A stretch of DNA of 64,000 bases from the NCBI RefSeq assembly GCF_036588685.1, contig NC_086373.1, positions 51,963,164 to 52,027,163 of the forward strand. Reading direction: 5' to 3'. Position numbers and translations under genes: made by a program. The notes beneath the pieces were generated by a model, which was not told the origin of the DNA, did not search any database, and saw only the letters and a program-made list of their open reading frames with translations. The DNA comes from Mytilus trossulus (Eukaryota; Mollusca; Bivalvia; Mytilida; Mytilidae). Of the stretch, positions 46,701-59,660 are shown one piece after another. Within the stretch, counting starts at the first letter, position 1, and the number at the start of each line of letters is the position of its first letter.

Positions 46701-49700
46701 ATAACGTGTATACACATCAGAAACATCATTTTGAAAATTAAGTATCTGAAAATAGATTTCCATGATAAATTTCTAGACATATTCATAGTTATATGTAGGA
46801 TGTGTAAAATAGTGTTATGCATATCAGATGGAGAGATACAATCTGGAATATTGATACCCCAATAGCCACATTACAAAGAGCATTTGTACATTTAAACTCA
46901 TAAGTTAAAAACAAACTGACAACTATATGGCAAAAAAAACAACAAAAAACGAAAATCAACATTAAAATTATAACAAAACATAACCAAGACCATTAAAGAC
47001 TGAGCAGCAAGAACACCACCGAACATCCCATGTGCTTTAGAAAGGAAAACAGATGTGCACTCGTCATTTTGTGTATGAACAAGGCTGTAAAAGAATGCAA
47101 TCTTTACCCAAATAAAAGATTGATTTTACGAGGTTACTAAATAAAGGCAACAGTAGTATACCGCTGTTCAAAACTCATAAATCCATGGACAAAAAACAAA
47201 ATCGGGGTGGCAAACTTAAACCGAGGGAAACGCATTATATATAAGAGGAAAACAACGACATAACAGTAAAATGTAACACACAGAAACGGACCGAACATCA
47301 GACAAAATCCCACGAGAATAACAAATATAACAATAAAACCAAATACACGAATTTCAAATTAATGTATCAAATACTAGGTTGTTTTCTATTAAAAGTCATT
47401 TTTTTATCGATTGATATTAAAAAAAAAAATGTCGTATGATTGCCAATAAAACAATTTTTCAACGCAGACCACAATGACACAGAAATTATTATAGATTACC
47501 ATTTGGCCTTCAACAATAAGCAAGCTCATACCGCATAGTCAGCTATAAAGTGCCCCAAAATGACAAATGTAAAACAATTAAAACGAGAAAACTACATGTA
47601 ACAGCCTTATTTATGCACAAAAAAACTAAAGATAACACATTAACAAACGCCAACCACTGAATTGCAGGCTCCTGACTTTCGAATGACACACACATATACA
47701 TAATGTGACAGGGTAAGCGACATCCCAACCCTCCCCTAAACTATGACAGTGGTATAACAGTACAACATTAGAACGACGAACTATCAAAATTGGTTGAAAA
47801 TGCCTTAACTCATCAGAAGGATACAAATATAAATACATCTAACAAACACACAAAGTGGACATTGCCGGGAATTTGTTTATTCCAACAATAAAATGCCACT
47901 AAGAACTGATATGAGAGTAATCGCAGTAACTGACAGCTAATTCAAAGCCACAAACAAAACAAAAATCATGTAACTAAGACTGGTTTAACACCCAAACACA
48001 TTATTTAAAACTAGCCTTTAGTACTATACTAAACTTACAGTGGATGCAATTAGTATATTCCTGTTCCTTTGAATATCTTTAAAGTCAGAATCATTTCCTG
48101 CACACTGTCGCACAAAAGGACATTCTGGATACCAGTGGGCATGTTCTTCCCAGGGCTGGTCAACTGGTTCCCAGTTTCTTAATCCACCTCCACAGAAAAA
48201 ACACCGATAAAGGTCTGATATCCCTATCGTAAATAAACAATCTTTTTAGAAATGGTTGCAAAACCGCAGACGACATCGAACGGAGTATTACATGTGTCTA
48301 TAGGATTAGGTAATCGTCATTTTGATAGGCTATCGAAAACAATAGTTTTCACGAGAGAAGGCTTAATTTGGCTTTCCGAAGTGAGGTTTAAGGTCAAAAA
48401 CACGTTACCAAACATTGGTGGCTTATTTTGCTCATTCGTGCAAAATGTCAAATTATACTTTTTAAAATCTGTGTTTATTAAATGAAACAATATCTATTGT
48501 AATCCAATCATTAAATTGATTACATCATCTTGCAAATTACTTTACCTGAATGTTAGCTTGATCGTTTACTTATATTGATTGCTGTATTGGGATATAAACA
48601 AAAGGAGATTTGGGGTAAACGTCAACAAGAAAGTCTTTCAACGACAGAAAAAAACCCAAAAAAGTCCACAGACAGCCACATTTGTCCTCAAATACAATTT
48701 AATGTCCGATAGGGTTCAATACTTGTTCCCATTTTTTGGTTTTGTACATAATCGACCTTCCATTTTATTTAAATTTGCAATACAAACTTGTATGCAGTTT
48801 AAGAAAATAAGACTGTATAAACCAGGAGTATTGCTGGTATGCTATGCATGATGATCTCCAATGTTTTGAAAATTATGTAAGGAAATTAAAATGTCCAGAA
48901 ATGCTGAAAGAACTCATTTGCATAAAATACCACATCTTCTCGATTTTGATTTTATAAGTGTGGTTTATATGGTTTATGTAGGACAATGATTGTGTTTCCA
49001 GCAAGTAGAACCGGTTCTTATTATTGAGAATGACACTCTTTAACAATCATCAATTAAAAAAACGTGTAGGTTATACAATTGATTCTAATCTGTAATGGAC
49101 AGCTCAGACATTTTAACATTATTAAAATGTTCATCTAAATCATTTAGGTACTATTAACTCTCGAAGAATAAGAAATTTTTAAATATTGTGTCAAGAAAAT
49201 AAACGAAAATGTGTACTAGATCATTGAAAATGGACGTCATACTGAACTCCAAAACAAATAAATTTACTAAAATTAATGAAACATACAAGACCAACAAAGG
49301 CCAGATGCTCCTGACTTATGCCAGGCACAAACAATGCGACGGCGTTAAACGTGTTTTGTGAGATATCAACTATCCCCTATACCTCTAGCCAATGTAGAAT
49401 AAACAAACACACTGAAATACGCACAGTTAAGCTCAGTTCAAAATAAGTCTAAATTAAACTGATTAAAAGATTATGAATGTCTTCTTCATATGGAAATCAA
49501 GCACAATCCCTTCCGTTGGGGTTTAGCATCATATCATCATAACCTATATGAGGAAAACATAACCCGTATCAGCCAACAAGTGGTTTTAGAACAAATATGT
49601 TTATTTTCGACGAAAAGACGCTATAAGTGAATCAATTTTAATAGCATAAATTGCCATCTTCAATGATCTGACAACAGTAAAGTAACTATATCCCTTCTGA

Positions 49701-50168
49701 ATAAGTCTGTTCGGCGATTTTAGTTAGCTTTTGAGGTGAATGCCGACATTGTTGTGCTTTGTAAAGAATATTATCATAAAACATTGGATGTGAAATACCT
49801 TTATATTTACGAATAAGGTTTGTATGATTATTTTGCATGGTTTTATTGATATATAAAGACAAGGGGTCGGTATTTGAGTAAGGGGTGAAGTACAATATAC
49901 AATTGAAAGAAAACATATTGAACACTTTCCACAATCATTTTTAAATACAAATTTTACATGTACCTGTGTAAAAGAACCCCGCTGAGGCCATATCTGCCGG
50001 AGACTGAGTCAGATGTACTGGCCAATTTGCAAAGGAATCAATCCGTGAGGATCCAATGGCGTATTTCGGATACTTTGGCGTTTCAGACTCTTCAGAAACT
50101 GATGGTAAAAGAAACATAACACAAATATGAAAACAACAAGGAACAGAGCAATTATATATCATAATCAT
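43800..50168 (-). CDS. Gene B: single-BIR IAP (BIR-UBA-RING), 5' end uncertain
   Basis: Minus-strand exons: 50098 (or 50168)-49964, 48223-48039, 44992-44827, 44320-44195, 43999-43800. Junction phases are 1, 0, 1, 1, the same as genes A and C. The BIR starts with RIDSF, is cut by a phase-1 intron after FFYT, then has CFFC, H and C zinc ligands (DLY replaces DHC just before CFFC). The UBA-like exon is diverged ([11 protein letters not shown]). The RING carries all eight ligands and ends in TAG. Upstream of 50098 is a pyrimidine-rich tract ending CAG, so this may be an internal exon whose 5' partners I cannot find. Alternatively, translation starts at the ATG at 50168, which is in frame through that tract and gives a 293-residue protein with a hydrophobic leader. 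No TM/BIR1 exon like those of A and C is visible upstream. Probable role: E3 ligase in death or immune signalling. Confidence 0.8.
45361..46341. repeat. AGCTCACC-family element, about 1 kb
   Basis: Left end CTAGAGGCTCTCAAGAGCCT plus GTGTCGCTCACCTG; right end ACGACGGACGACGGACG and TTTAGGCCAGGTAAGCT. It lies upstream (on the minus strand) of the UBA exon, inside the long intron of gene B. Frames within it are shadows. Confidence 0.7.
46350..47135. other. Intronic, non-coding
   Basis: Part of gene B intron 2 (44993-48038). Contains a TTTG microsatellite (about 46627-46650). No exon seen. Confidence 0.5.
47140..47300 (-). repeat. Dispersed repeat fragment in gene B intron
   Basis: AACAGTAGTATACCGCTGTT and CATAAATCCATGGAC pair with the inverted copy at 41311-41430. 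Confidence 0.7.
47430..47960 (+). repeat. Family 2 copy, near full-length, in gene B intron
   Basis: TCGTATGATTGCCAATAAAA, CAAGCTCATACCGCATAGTC and the CCAACCCTCCCCTAAAC block are inverted relative to 4370-4885. Confidence 0.75.
48240..49960. other. Gene B intron 1
   Basis: Interrupts the BIR after FFYT. Includes a family-1 copy at 49205-49480. The remaining frames show no domain. Confidence 0.6.
49205..49480 (+). repeat. Family 1 copy in gene B intron
   Basis: CTCCTGACTTATGCCAGGC, GCGACGGCGTTAAACGTG and CTCTAGCCAATGTAGAATAA match 56430-56525. Confidence 0.7.
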
Positions 50169-50199
50169 ATTTTATATATGCTTTAAAGTGATTTTTAAA

Positions 50200-51950
50200 A
50201 GCCCTTTGTGAAATATGAATATTCTTGGGTGAACAAATCTCCCTCAGCCACGGGAAATAAATATCTCTAGGCAACTTCCTTATTCAAAACGGTATAATTG
50301 CACTAACATCAATTGTTTTAATAAATGTAATTTCAATCGTATTACGATCTTTTCGTCTACGGCTGGTTTTTTTATAATTGTATTTAAAACTTTGTTATCC
50401 ATATTCAGTTATTTGATATTTGCATAACTTCTTTTTTTTATAAATCTGGGCAATATTTTGTTATTATTTTTTCTAATCAATTTGATTACTGTTTGATTTT
50501 ATGGGCGTTTTTCAATAACAGCGTGAATTTCAGACCTGAAAAAAAAATCATCTTGTCTAAAATTTTATTTCAAGAGTTATTTTGAATACCTCTATTATAG
50601 ACCTGTTTGTAAACAAAAAGAACAATCTTAAATACTCCTCCAAATGATATTATTTTCATAATTTATGTACTGTTTCGTAGGGGACATGTGTCCACCTCTA
50701 AACATACATCTCATTGCAATTTTAAATGTCTCCTACAGACATTCCAGCTTGTTTATTTTGTATACTAGAAAGATCTCATTTTTTTCTGAATTGGAGAACC
50801 ATTTTTTATCGATAAAGAGTAGCCAGTTCTTCATATATGAAGGTACATGTACAATAGATGTTACGTAATGGACATTTTGATACGCTTCGTAGTTTACAAA
50901 ACCATTTCGTAGTAGACAAAAAGTTTCGCAGTTGACATGAACCCTTTTCTATGTTAAGAAAAACATACTGAAAATTACATGAAACTAACCTAATACTGAT
51001 TGTATTCATCAAAGCACGTATTAAGCTGTACACTGATATTTTTTTCATAATTTAAAAATCAAATACTGAAGAAGATTTTACCAGTTTCGTAGTGGACATA
51101 AACAAAATTACGGTATCACTCTGGTCCATTTGATGTGCTAATTGTTGTTACCAACAACTTAACTGCCGTTATAAAAGCACCACCTCTTTTGTGAGACCCT
51201 TGTGTTTATATATCTTGCACACAAAATGGCATTGAATTTATAAAACTGTTAATTAGCAAAATTAAGTGACTTCGTTTCGTAGCAGACATTTTGTCAGGGA
51301 CACACCTTCTAAAATATTTTTTTTTTGTCAAAAGCTATTAAAATATGTTGGCTTCAAACATACTTTTGAATTATAATAGAACTTATATTTATTTCTACCT
51401 CTTTTTAAAATATTTTAAAGTATGAATGTTGAACAGGCGGTCTAGGGACATGCCATTTTGGTAATTTTTGACCATTCAGGAATCAATTTCTTATCAATCC
51501 GTCTAAATAGACTGCATCTTTGCTGGAAAATGTTAAACCTAATTCAAAGCCTAATTCAAAGTACTGACTTCACCCGAAATTACTAACAAACACCAAACAC
51601 ATTTTTTTTAAAAGTGACTGGGACAAGAATCACGTTAATATTTGAAAACGCCCTTTTACATGTTATAATGTAACGGGTTGAAGATTTTAATCATTTCCGT
51701 ATGAAATTTGTCACAAGAAATACACGTCCATTTTCTGACAAGAACATCGCAAGATTTCTGTCTTTGTATAGGTTTATGCTTGAAGTTAAAAGTATTACAT
51801 TGAATGCAACAATAAATTGGTACACTGTTTTTTCAAACTTTTAATGCACACGGCATGCACAAATTTAGAAAATAACTTTTTGTAATAATTATATCAAATG
51901 CTTGAAATTACCTTGTAAGCTTACATAAATAATACATATAGATCCAACAC
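50200..51950. other. Upstream of gene B, non-coding
   Basis: Searched for a TM/BIR1 exon like those of genes A and C and found none. Recurrent TTTCGTAG-T/G-AGAC motifs between 50676 and 51290 hint at a diverged repeat. Confidence 0.45.
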
Positions 51951-51959
51951 TGCATCGAG

Positions 51960-52100
51960 TGTAATACGATATTTATCCACTCGAGACAGTTAAATTTAAA
52001 AATTTAAAACGCGGGGCTTACCGATCGCGAGCGTTTTAAATATTTAAAACTCAACTATCATGAGTGGAGAAATATCGTTTTACACGAGATTTGGTGGTGC
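51960..52100. repeat. Hairpin segment
   Basis: TACGATATTTATCCACTC pairs with GAGTGGAGAAATATCG, with a GC-rich TAAAACGCGGGGCTTACCGA centre; probably the end of a small mobile element running to about 52370. Confidence 0.5.
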
Positions 52101-52779
52101 AATCTGTTTCTCTAATGATTTTGAAACAATACGCAGGCAAACGTATTTCTTCTTTGCGACTGATCTGCCAACAGGTGTGTTCTTTTTATGTGACGTCATC
52201 AGGCATGGTCGCATTTTTTCAAGCCATCACAATAGGAAATGTAGAGGAAAACAAGACAATTCGACGTCATAATCGGATTTTAACCAATGAGGTCAAACAA
52301 ACCACACGTTGGTTAAATTTTTTTATACAATGGGTGCAGAAAGGGATAAATTGATGAAGAATAAGAGAAACATTTTTATTGTATTAAGTGCAACAGCATT
52401 TTGAACTATTTTTTGAAATGGTATTGAAGTTTTGATTTTGCCACTTGATTATGGACTTTCCGTTTTAAATTTTTCTCGGAGTTCAGTATTTTTGCGATTG
52501 TACTTTTTACCATGTCGGATTGTAAAATACCAGTTCACAATCTTTATAGATCTAGTTGCCAATCAAATCACCAACAGATGCAGCCATGCAATTTACTAAA
52601 CATAACACAAATTATGAGATGAAATCGAAAACATTTTTTAATTCAACATGATATTTATTAGTCTATGATTTGGATATTCAAAATGAAATTAAGTTGAATT
52701 AGTAAACGGTTAAAGACAATATTTGCATAAGAACTTGGTAATGCCTGAAATACACACAAACCGTTGAAAAAAGATAATT

Positions 52780-52990
52780 TCCGCCTTACGGAGCACCTGG
52801 GAAAAACTCCGGTTTTTGGTGGAACTGCATGTTGCTTTAAAATCGTTAGTTTTCTATGTTATATTTTGTATATAACTGTTGTTTTACTCTCAGTCATTTC
52901 ATTTATTTAACATGACGTTGTTAGTTTACTTATTTTTTATTGTATGATTCTAAGTGTCCTTTAAATATCTTACGCCTCTCTCAATTTTTC
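52780..52990 (+). repeat. Diverged family 3 copy
   Basis: CCTTACGGAGCACCTGGG and CCGGTTTTTGGTGGAACTG correspond to 10655-10705. Confidence 0.65.
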
Positions 52991-53229
52991 TTTATAAAAT
53001 AATTATTTCGTATGAGTGTTTGTGCATTTTTTTATACTAGTAATACCTTTAATTCTGAAATACATCAGAGATACTTAGTCTATAATACTTTACAGAAAAT
53101 ATATTATGATAATCTTAACAAATGTAACAATTGTTTTTCACCAGTTTGTTTAGGTTGAAATACCTGTTTAAAGATAACAACCATACCATTTCGATTTGGA
53201 TATTTTTAATATTCTATATTTATTTGTAC

Positions 53230-53375
53230 CTGGAGAATTTGTTTTTGTATAATTGATAGGACCTTCCCTTTGTTGATTTTCTCTTTCAGAAATATTTTGA
53301 ATTTGTCTTTCTTCATTTGGTGGTGAGCCTTGTATAACAAGCCTGACACATAACTATCTATCTGTTCCGTCGAGT
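53230..53375 (-). CDS. Possible orphan exon, unknown protein
   Basis: A 146-nt open stretch on the minus strand is bounded by a polypyrimidine tract ending TTTAG (53376-53377) and a GTACAA donor (53228-53229). It encodes a charged, probably helical segment including IDSYVSGLLYKAHHQMKKDK. It enters phase 1 and leaves phase 0, so it cannot join directly to the first known exon of gene B, which needs phase 1. It may belong to an unseen gene, be an upstream gene B exon with another exon between, or be chance. No homology recognised. Confidence 0.3.
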
Positions 53376-53379
53376 CTAA

Positions 53380-56220
53380 AAAAAAAAACACATCAATAAC
53401 ATATATATTTGATCATTATTGACAAGAGTATAAGATAATTCTGAAATAATCATTGCCAAGTGTTTCTCTATGTTTTAATACAATTTTGTGCAGAGTTACC
53501 TTTTTGAAAATATTTTTCCTCAGCATAATTTTCCTTTGCTAGTTTGAAATTATGTGTTTATCAAAGGATTATTATGTTTCTGCTTTTTCTTTGCGTTATT
53601 TGGAAAACGTATTTCCTCAAAACTATATTATGCACAAGTAAATGAATAACAGTCTTAAACAGTCCTTATGATATGAACACCATCATAATGCAGTACTATT
53701 CAGAACCAAACGCTTGCAGGTAAGTCAGTGCTGTTCAAGAGATTTTCGGATCAATAAGTGTTTTGCTAATTGTGTACATGTAAATTACATCCCAGTTCTT
53801 TGTTCTAACAGGGGTGATCTGAGCCGAATCACCCTTACCATATCACCCCAGTTTGAGTTTCTTTGTTATGCATGCTTTCCTTTGTTCTGTAACGTTTTGG
53901 CAGGAATGTCAAATCTATAAGAACTGTTTAAATAATCGTTTCAGATGAGTGTTTTACGGGTGGTGTTCAGATGTGTCAAATATATTAGGTTAAGATTTAT
54001 ACCTTATGTAAACATTTTTTAAATAATTTTAGTAGCTTTTAGACGATTTATAAAATAATTTGACTCTTAAATGGTTTACTTGCCGATTTACGATCAAATC
54101 ACAAAATGTATGTGAATCGACTAATCATCTTTTGGTTTCAACTGAACACAACATAACACAAATCCTTAATCATGTCCACTTGATCAGATACACAATTTCA
54201 GAATGATTTCAACCGTTTAATAAAGTGTCAGAGATCTTATAGAAACTGGCGGATTTGTTGCACGAATAAGATACCTACTTTTTTTGATATTTTGTGAGGC
54301 AGTCCAAATGTTGCAACTTTTCTCCTCTGGTTATCTCTTTTCTCTGTTTGTATAGCTATTTGGAAGTTAAATCTTTATCTTAAGTGTTGCGCCCGTGATT
54401 GTGTATGTTTTACTTTGACTTTTATATTGTGTTTGATCTTCTCTGACTTCCTGTTTTAAAATGTATACTGCGTACTGAATATGCATGTTCCCTATTCAAC
54501 TGTATGTTGACAAATGATAAATTCAATAAATGTTTACCTATACATATTTTTCATAAGAATTTTGAAGGAGTATTTATCTAATAAATATGTATGAAAACTG
54601 TTATTGCACTTAACACCACATGTTCATCTAATTTATTGATCATAAAATGAATTATTTGATCAGGTAGATAACTATAAATAAAAAGTGGTATAAAGCCACT
54701 ACTACACATGCTACAGGAACTGATACTTGTTAATAAATACGTACATAGCTGTGGTAGGTGAACAGCTAGAATGAGTAGATGCCATATTAAAGTAAAATGC
54801 TGCATTAACGAAACGATCAATTATTGATATGTATAGTGTTTCTCTATCAACATAATAAACGAAGCATAACTTTGTAATCTCTTTAACAAAAAATACAATA
54901 AAAGCACACTTAACATTTTTACTTATTTGTATAAGTTTAGTATGATAATATACCAGTAAAGTATACAGTATAAACAAGTATAAAAGTAAAGTTTCAAACA
55001 AGAACACAAAAAATTTCATTTTATTATAGGTCAATAACAAAATAGTGAGAGATATAAATAACTAGCCACGCCAGAAGTATGTACCGAAATAGATTTAAAC
55101 AGTTCAGGTTTAACATATAAAAAGAACTCATAGGTAAAACGCGTTATTTAGATGAAAAATAACGCCAGTACCACAATTTGTACCTCATGTAGTATTTGTG
55201 ACATTGATACTGAATATTTACGAACAAGGCCTAGTATCTTTCGATGAAAACATTTTTCAAAAAGGACGAAACTTGTTACGTCATAATCCTGGTGCGTCAA
55301 ATTTCTGCTCAGATACTGATGGTGTTTTATTAAGTTGGAGTAGCTGTTTTAAGTTATAGAATACCAAATGAGTTGGGAAATGTATAATCCAAATACAAAT
55401 TAGGATCGAAGATTATATTCAGAATCGTTTCGCTTGTGATAGATTCAGGTACGTAATGATCACGTATGTCAATGTCAAATTGCTTTAAGAAATTCAATAT
55501 GATTCATAAAAACGTACTATCAAATTAAATATCTATTGCGTAAATCTGTATGAAAAACAAGCGTACGTTTATTTACGTGACATCCTTAAAATATGTGTAG
55601 TACCTTAAAGATTGACATAAACATGATAAAGATGTAAGAAGATATCTGATTCCTTACTTCCGTAATGTAGATGTGTATATATATAACTCATAAAAGAGGG
55701 GGCCAATATACCAGAGGGACAGCCAAACTAATAGATAGAAAATAAACTGGCAACTCGATGGCCAAAAAAGACACAGACAAATAATATTATCTTACCTCTT
55801 ATACATTTCTAGAAATATGATTGGTTTATACCTTATTGTTTTCGATTAAACGAATAAAAATATTGATATTGTGCACGTACTTAACTTTAAATAAACATGT
55901 AAATCAAAACAGATCAACAACCTCTTAGAACGAGATGAAGGTCACCCTTGTTGATAAAAGTATACATTACAGATTTTTAAATTCTATTTTGTTTACAAGT
56001 AAATTCGATCATGCGTCTATTTAAAAATCATTGTAACATAGTGTTTACAGATTAAAAAAAAAACGACTCTCAAATTTCAAATTGTTTGATTTCATTGCTG
56101 AGTAGAACCATAATAATTGCATTTTGTTCCCGATTTTCAACTTATTGTTTCTTCTTCTTCTTTCTTTTGATGATACATGCAAAGTAAATATAAAAATTGA
56201 CAATGATCTTATCAAAATCT
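53380..56220. other. Non-coding between genes C and B
   Basis: AT-rich. A 109-codon hydrophobic minus-strand frame at 54711-55040 has low-complexity composition, overlaps another frame and has no splice or domain support, so it is not called. Confidence 0.45.
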
Positions 56221-56221
56221 A

Positions 56222-56700
56222 AAATTGAGAATTGAAATGGGGAATTTGTCAAAGAGACAACAACCCGACCATAGAGCACACAAAAGCCAAAGGCCAACTA
56301 ATGGGTCTTGAATGTAGCGAGAAACTCCCGCACCCGGAGGTGTCCTTCAGCTGGCACCTTCACACAGATGTATACGAATTATAATCAAGAAACTACAATT
56401 AAAAATCATACAAGACTGAAAAGGCATGAGGATCCTGACTTGGGACAGGCGCAAAATTGCGGCGGGGTTAAACATGTTTTTAGACTGATCTCAACCCTCC
56501 CCTATACCTCTAGCCAATGAAGAATAAAATAAACGAGCAACAATATACACAGTAAAACTCAAGAGAAGTCCGAGTCCGATGTCAGAATATGAAACTAAAG
56601 AAAGAAAACAAAATGACATTAATACATAAATAACAAAAGACTACTAGCAGTTACTGACATGCCAGCTCCAGACCTCAATTAAACTGATTGAAAGATTATA
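56222..56700 (+). repeat. Family 1 copy, long
   Basis: GAATTGAAATGGGGAATTTG, AGAAACTCCCGCACCCGG and CGGCGGGGTTAAACATG; abuts a family-2 copy. Confidence 0.75.
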
Positions 56701-57010
56701 TAAAAAAGAAGATGTGGTATGATTGCCAATGAGACAACTATCCACAAAAGACCAAAATGACACAAACATTAACAAGTATAGGTCACCGTACGGCTTTCAA
56801 CAATGAGCAAAGCCCATACCGCATATAGTCAGCTATAAAAGGCCCCAATAAGACAATGTAAAACAATTCAAGTGAAAAAAACTAACGGCCTTATTTATGT
56901 AAAAAAAATGAACGAAAAACAAATATGTAACACATAAACAAACGACAACCAGTGAATTACAGGCTCCTGACTTGGGACAGGCACATACATAAATAATGTG
57001 GCGGTGTTAA
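56701..57010 (+). repeat. Family 2 copy
   Basis: GATGTGGTATGATTGCCAAT, GAGCAAAGCCCATACCGC and GAATTACAGGCTCCTGACTT; adjoining family 1 with no gap. Confidence 0.75.
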
Positions 57011-57822
57011 ACATATCTTTTTTTTTATCTTTAATTGAGCATTCACAAGGAAAATTCAAATCATGCAAGATATAAAACTGATATTGCTATACAAGTCTTA
57101 GAGGAGTTTACATACGCTTCGATATAGAAACCTATTATGTTATGAATTTTTGTTGTTGCATTTGACAAATAATTTTGAACGGACATAAGAGCAAATAGTT
57201 TTATTTAAAACAAGTGAAATTATATAAAATCAAAACATTATTACGAAAACTTTTCTTAAAATGTACATATAACAACATGTCACAACAATAAATCTCAATT
57301 CAAATATATGAACATTTACAAAAAGCATTTAATTTAGTCGATGAGACAACTCTTTATCTTAGTCACAATATGGATATTAAGTAAACCAATTATTATTTCA
57401 TCAAATAAGTTTCCCCATTCAGTTGATACATGGATGCTGTCACAATAGTTTACAAGACGACATTTTACGTCTAAATGTTATACATGTGCATTGGTCAACA
57501 TAAATGTACATTGAGTTAATAATGATACAATTATTCAAACTAACTGTACATAAGATATAACCAAAGCTGATAGTTATGACTAACAAAATAACAAATAATA
57601 TCAATAAACAACAGCTTGTTTATCATTATACATAGTTTCTATGATAATTTATAATTGTACTTGATATGGGTTTCATCGCTTCCCGTTTCTTCCGTATTTA
57701 CCATATAGTTTCAAGCAATACCGTAATTCCACCTTCTTATTATTGCACTTCAATATGAAAATAAGAATTGAACATTTCCCAAACAGTTATCAATTCATAC
57801 ATATCTTACAATAAAATACATC
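57011..57822. other. 3' flank of gene C
   Basis: AT-rich. The nearest canonical AATAAA on the minus strand is near 57200, about 620 nt past the stop, so the gene C 3' end is not settled. Confidence 0.4.
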
Positions 57823-58245
57823 TCAGCACATTATAGCTTTTACAGTTCCTTTGATAAAAGCTCTGCAGATTGGACATCTTCTCAACGCTGGAGCACAATT
57901 AATACATGCAGCCATGTGACCACATGGGAGAAAAACAATGGCCACCGGCTCGTCCAAGCAAATCTTACAGGTTTGTTGATCTTTTAAATTCCTGTTTTCT
58001 TTCTCTAGATTCCTTATAGATACTGAAAGTAATAAAATATATTGAGATAGGCAAATGTCAGCTCTTATTAAACATTCTACTTATTATTTTTTCATGAATT
58101 TTAAAATTTCAGTTTTTGTAAGTTGTTTTTATATCTAATGGCGTCTCATTATTACATCTTACGGATATATTTGCTTTTGCATTTTTGTAAGTCTCATTTT
58201 TATCTTTCACGGATACTTATTAAGTAAATAAAATCATATTCAAAA

Positions 58246-58656
58246 CAGTGTGGCTGTGGCCATTAATTGACGTCCTCAATTCATCCAATGACTGGGACAT
58301 ATTATGTGAACGTTTGTCTGTAGCGACACTGCTCACTACTTACTTATCATAGAATTTAAACTGTAGGGTCACCAAAGGTTCTTAACGCCTTTAATAATGA
58401 AATAATTCGAAAAATTAATCAGGAATAACCTTTATGTTTTGATTTATATTATAGATATAAATCATATAGCATCGTGTTATTCATGATTAATTTTTCGAAT
58501 TACTTATTTATGATTTGAGAACCTTTGGTAACCCCACAGTTCAAGTGTCTTTCACAAGTACATAGTGAGCAGTGGTCGTTACAGACAAAAGTTCACATAA
58601 TCTGTCCCAGTTAATGGGATAATTTAGGACGTCAATCAATGGCCACAGCCACACTG
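58246..58656. repeat. 411-bp palindromic MITE-like hairpin in gene C intron 4
   Basis: CAGTGTGGCTGTGGCCATTA at the left end is mirrored at the right by CCACAGCCACACTG. The arms pair through TTATGTGAAC, CCACTGCTCACTA-like, CCAAAGGTTCT and TAATTCGAAAAATTAATCA, meeting near 58450. It ends about 35 bp from the exon-4 donor (58690). The target duplication is not clear. Confidence 0.85.
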
Positions 58657-58874
58657 GTTTGCATATGATTTTACATATCAACCTACTCACATTCAAGCGT
58701 TGGGTCAATTTTCTCAATGTTTTCTGGTGTTTTGTTGGAAAGTTCTTTATCATCTGGTTCTTTCATTGGAATTGAATTAGGACAAGCAATTGCCTGGTCA
58801 GAGGTGGCATTGTGATTTTCACTCTCTGCTTTTTCATAAATGGTATCTAACAAAAGTGAAGCCGATATATCTGT

Positions 58875-59660
58875 AAAACAACAAAGATTCCTTTTCATTT
58901 TTATGCATATCAACAAAGCAGCAAACACATATCAACTGATACTAACGTGTTCTTGTATATGCTACACTCACAATGTTAGTAAATGGAAGTATACAGTAAA
59001 TTAGTTTACTCTTTAATCGCACAATACAAATTCCGGTGTACAGACAACACTAAGCGATAAACGTGAACTAGAGGTTTGAATCTCCTGCAAGTGTTGCGAA
59101 CGTGCGGTTTTAACCACAGCATTGTGTACATTTCAGTAACATGTTGAGGTGCACATTGTGGTCAACGTTTAAGTCATGTCGGTTTCATTCTATACCAAAT
59201 TCAACGATTTGGATGGGAAAAAAAACGATACTTTTAAGCTCAATATTAAAATGGAAGACAAAAGAAACTCAATTTAGATAGTGCAGGAAAATATTGAATA
59301 TATTTGTACTCTGTTTCTAAAGCTCGTCTAATAAATGATATAAGTTTCCAACACTAAACGAATACTGTTAAATAAATAAACAATGGAATAGATAGTTTTA
59401 AAAATAATTACTTAACAAGTTTTGGATCTGATCGATAACATTATGAGGCAGATAGAATTTGATTGTCTCTGTGAAATGTAAAAATGTAGATAAGGTACGG
59501 AGAGTAGAAGATATTTAACTACAGTACAGTATGGGTATCCAAACCACGAGTAAATGATTGCATCATGCTGACGTAATATATAAAACTAATTAGCATTTTG
59601 TACTTTTCTAGGAAGTTGAATTTGTAACATTTGGCAAGGGAAAGACAAAGTGATCGTCTA
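58875..59660. other. Gene C intron 3
   Basis: Between exons 59821-59677 and 58870-58691. AT-rich, with no repeat or exon supported. Confidence 0.6.

Noticed and set aside
54711-55040. 109-codon minus-strand frame with a hydrophobic N terminus
   Set aside because: Composition follows A/T richness, it overlaps another frame, and no homology or exon borders are seen.
50170-57800. A missing TM/BIR1 exon of gene B
   Set aside because: I scanned for a minus-strand CxxC-x16-H-x6-C block with preceding QFE/RLxSF and found none.
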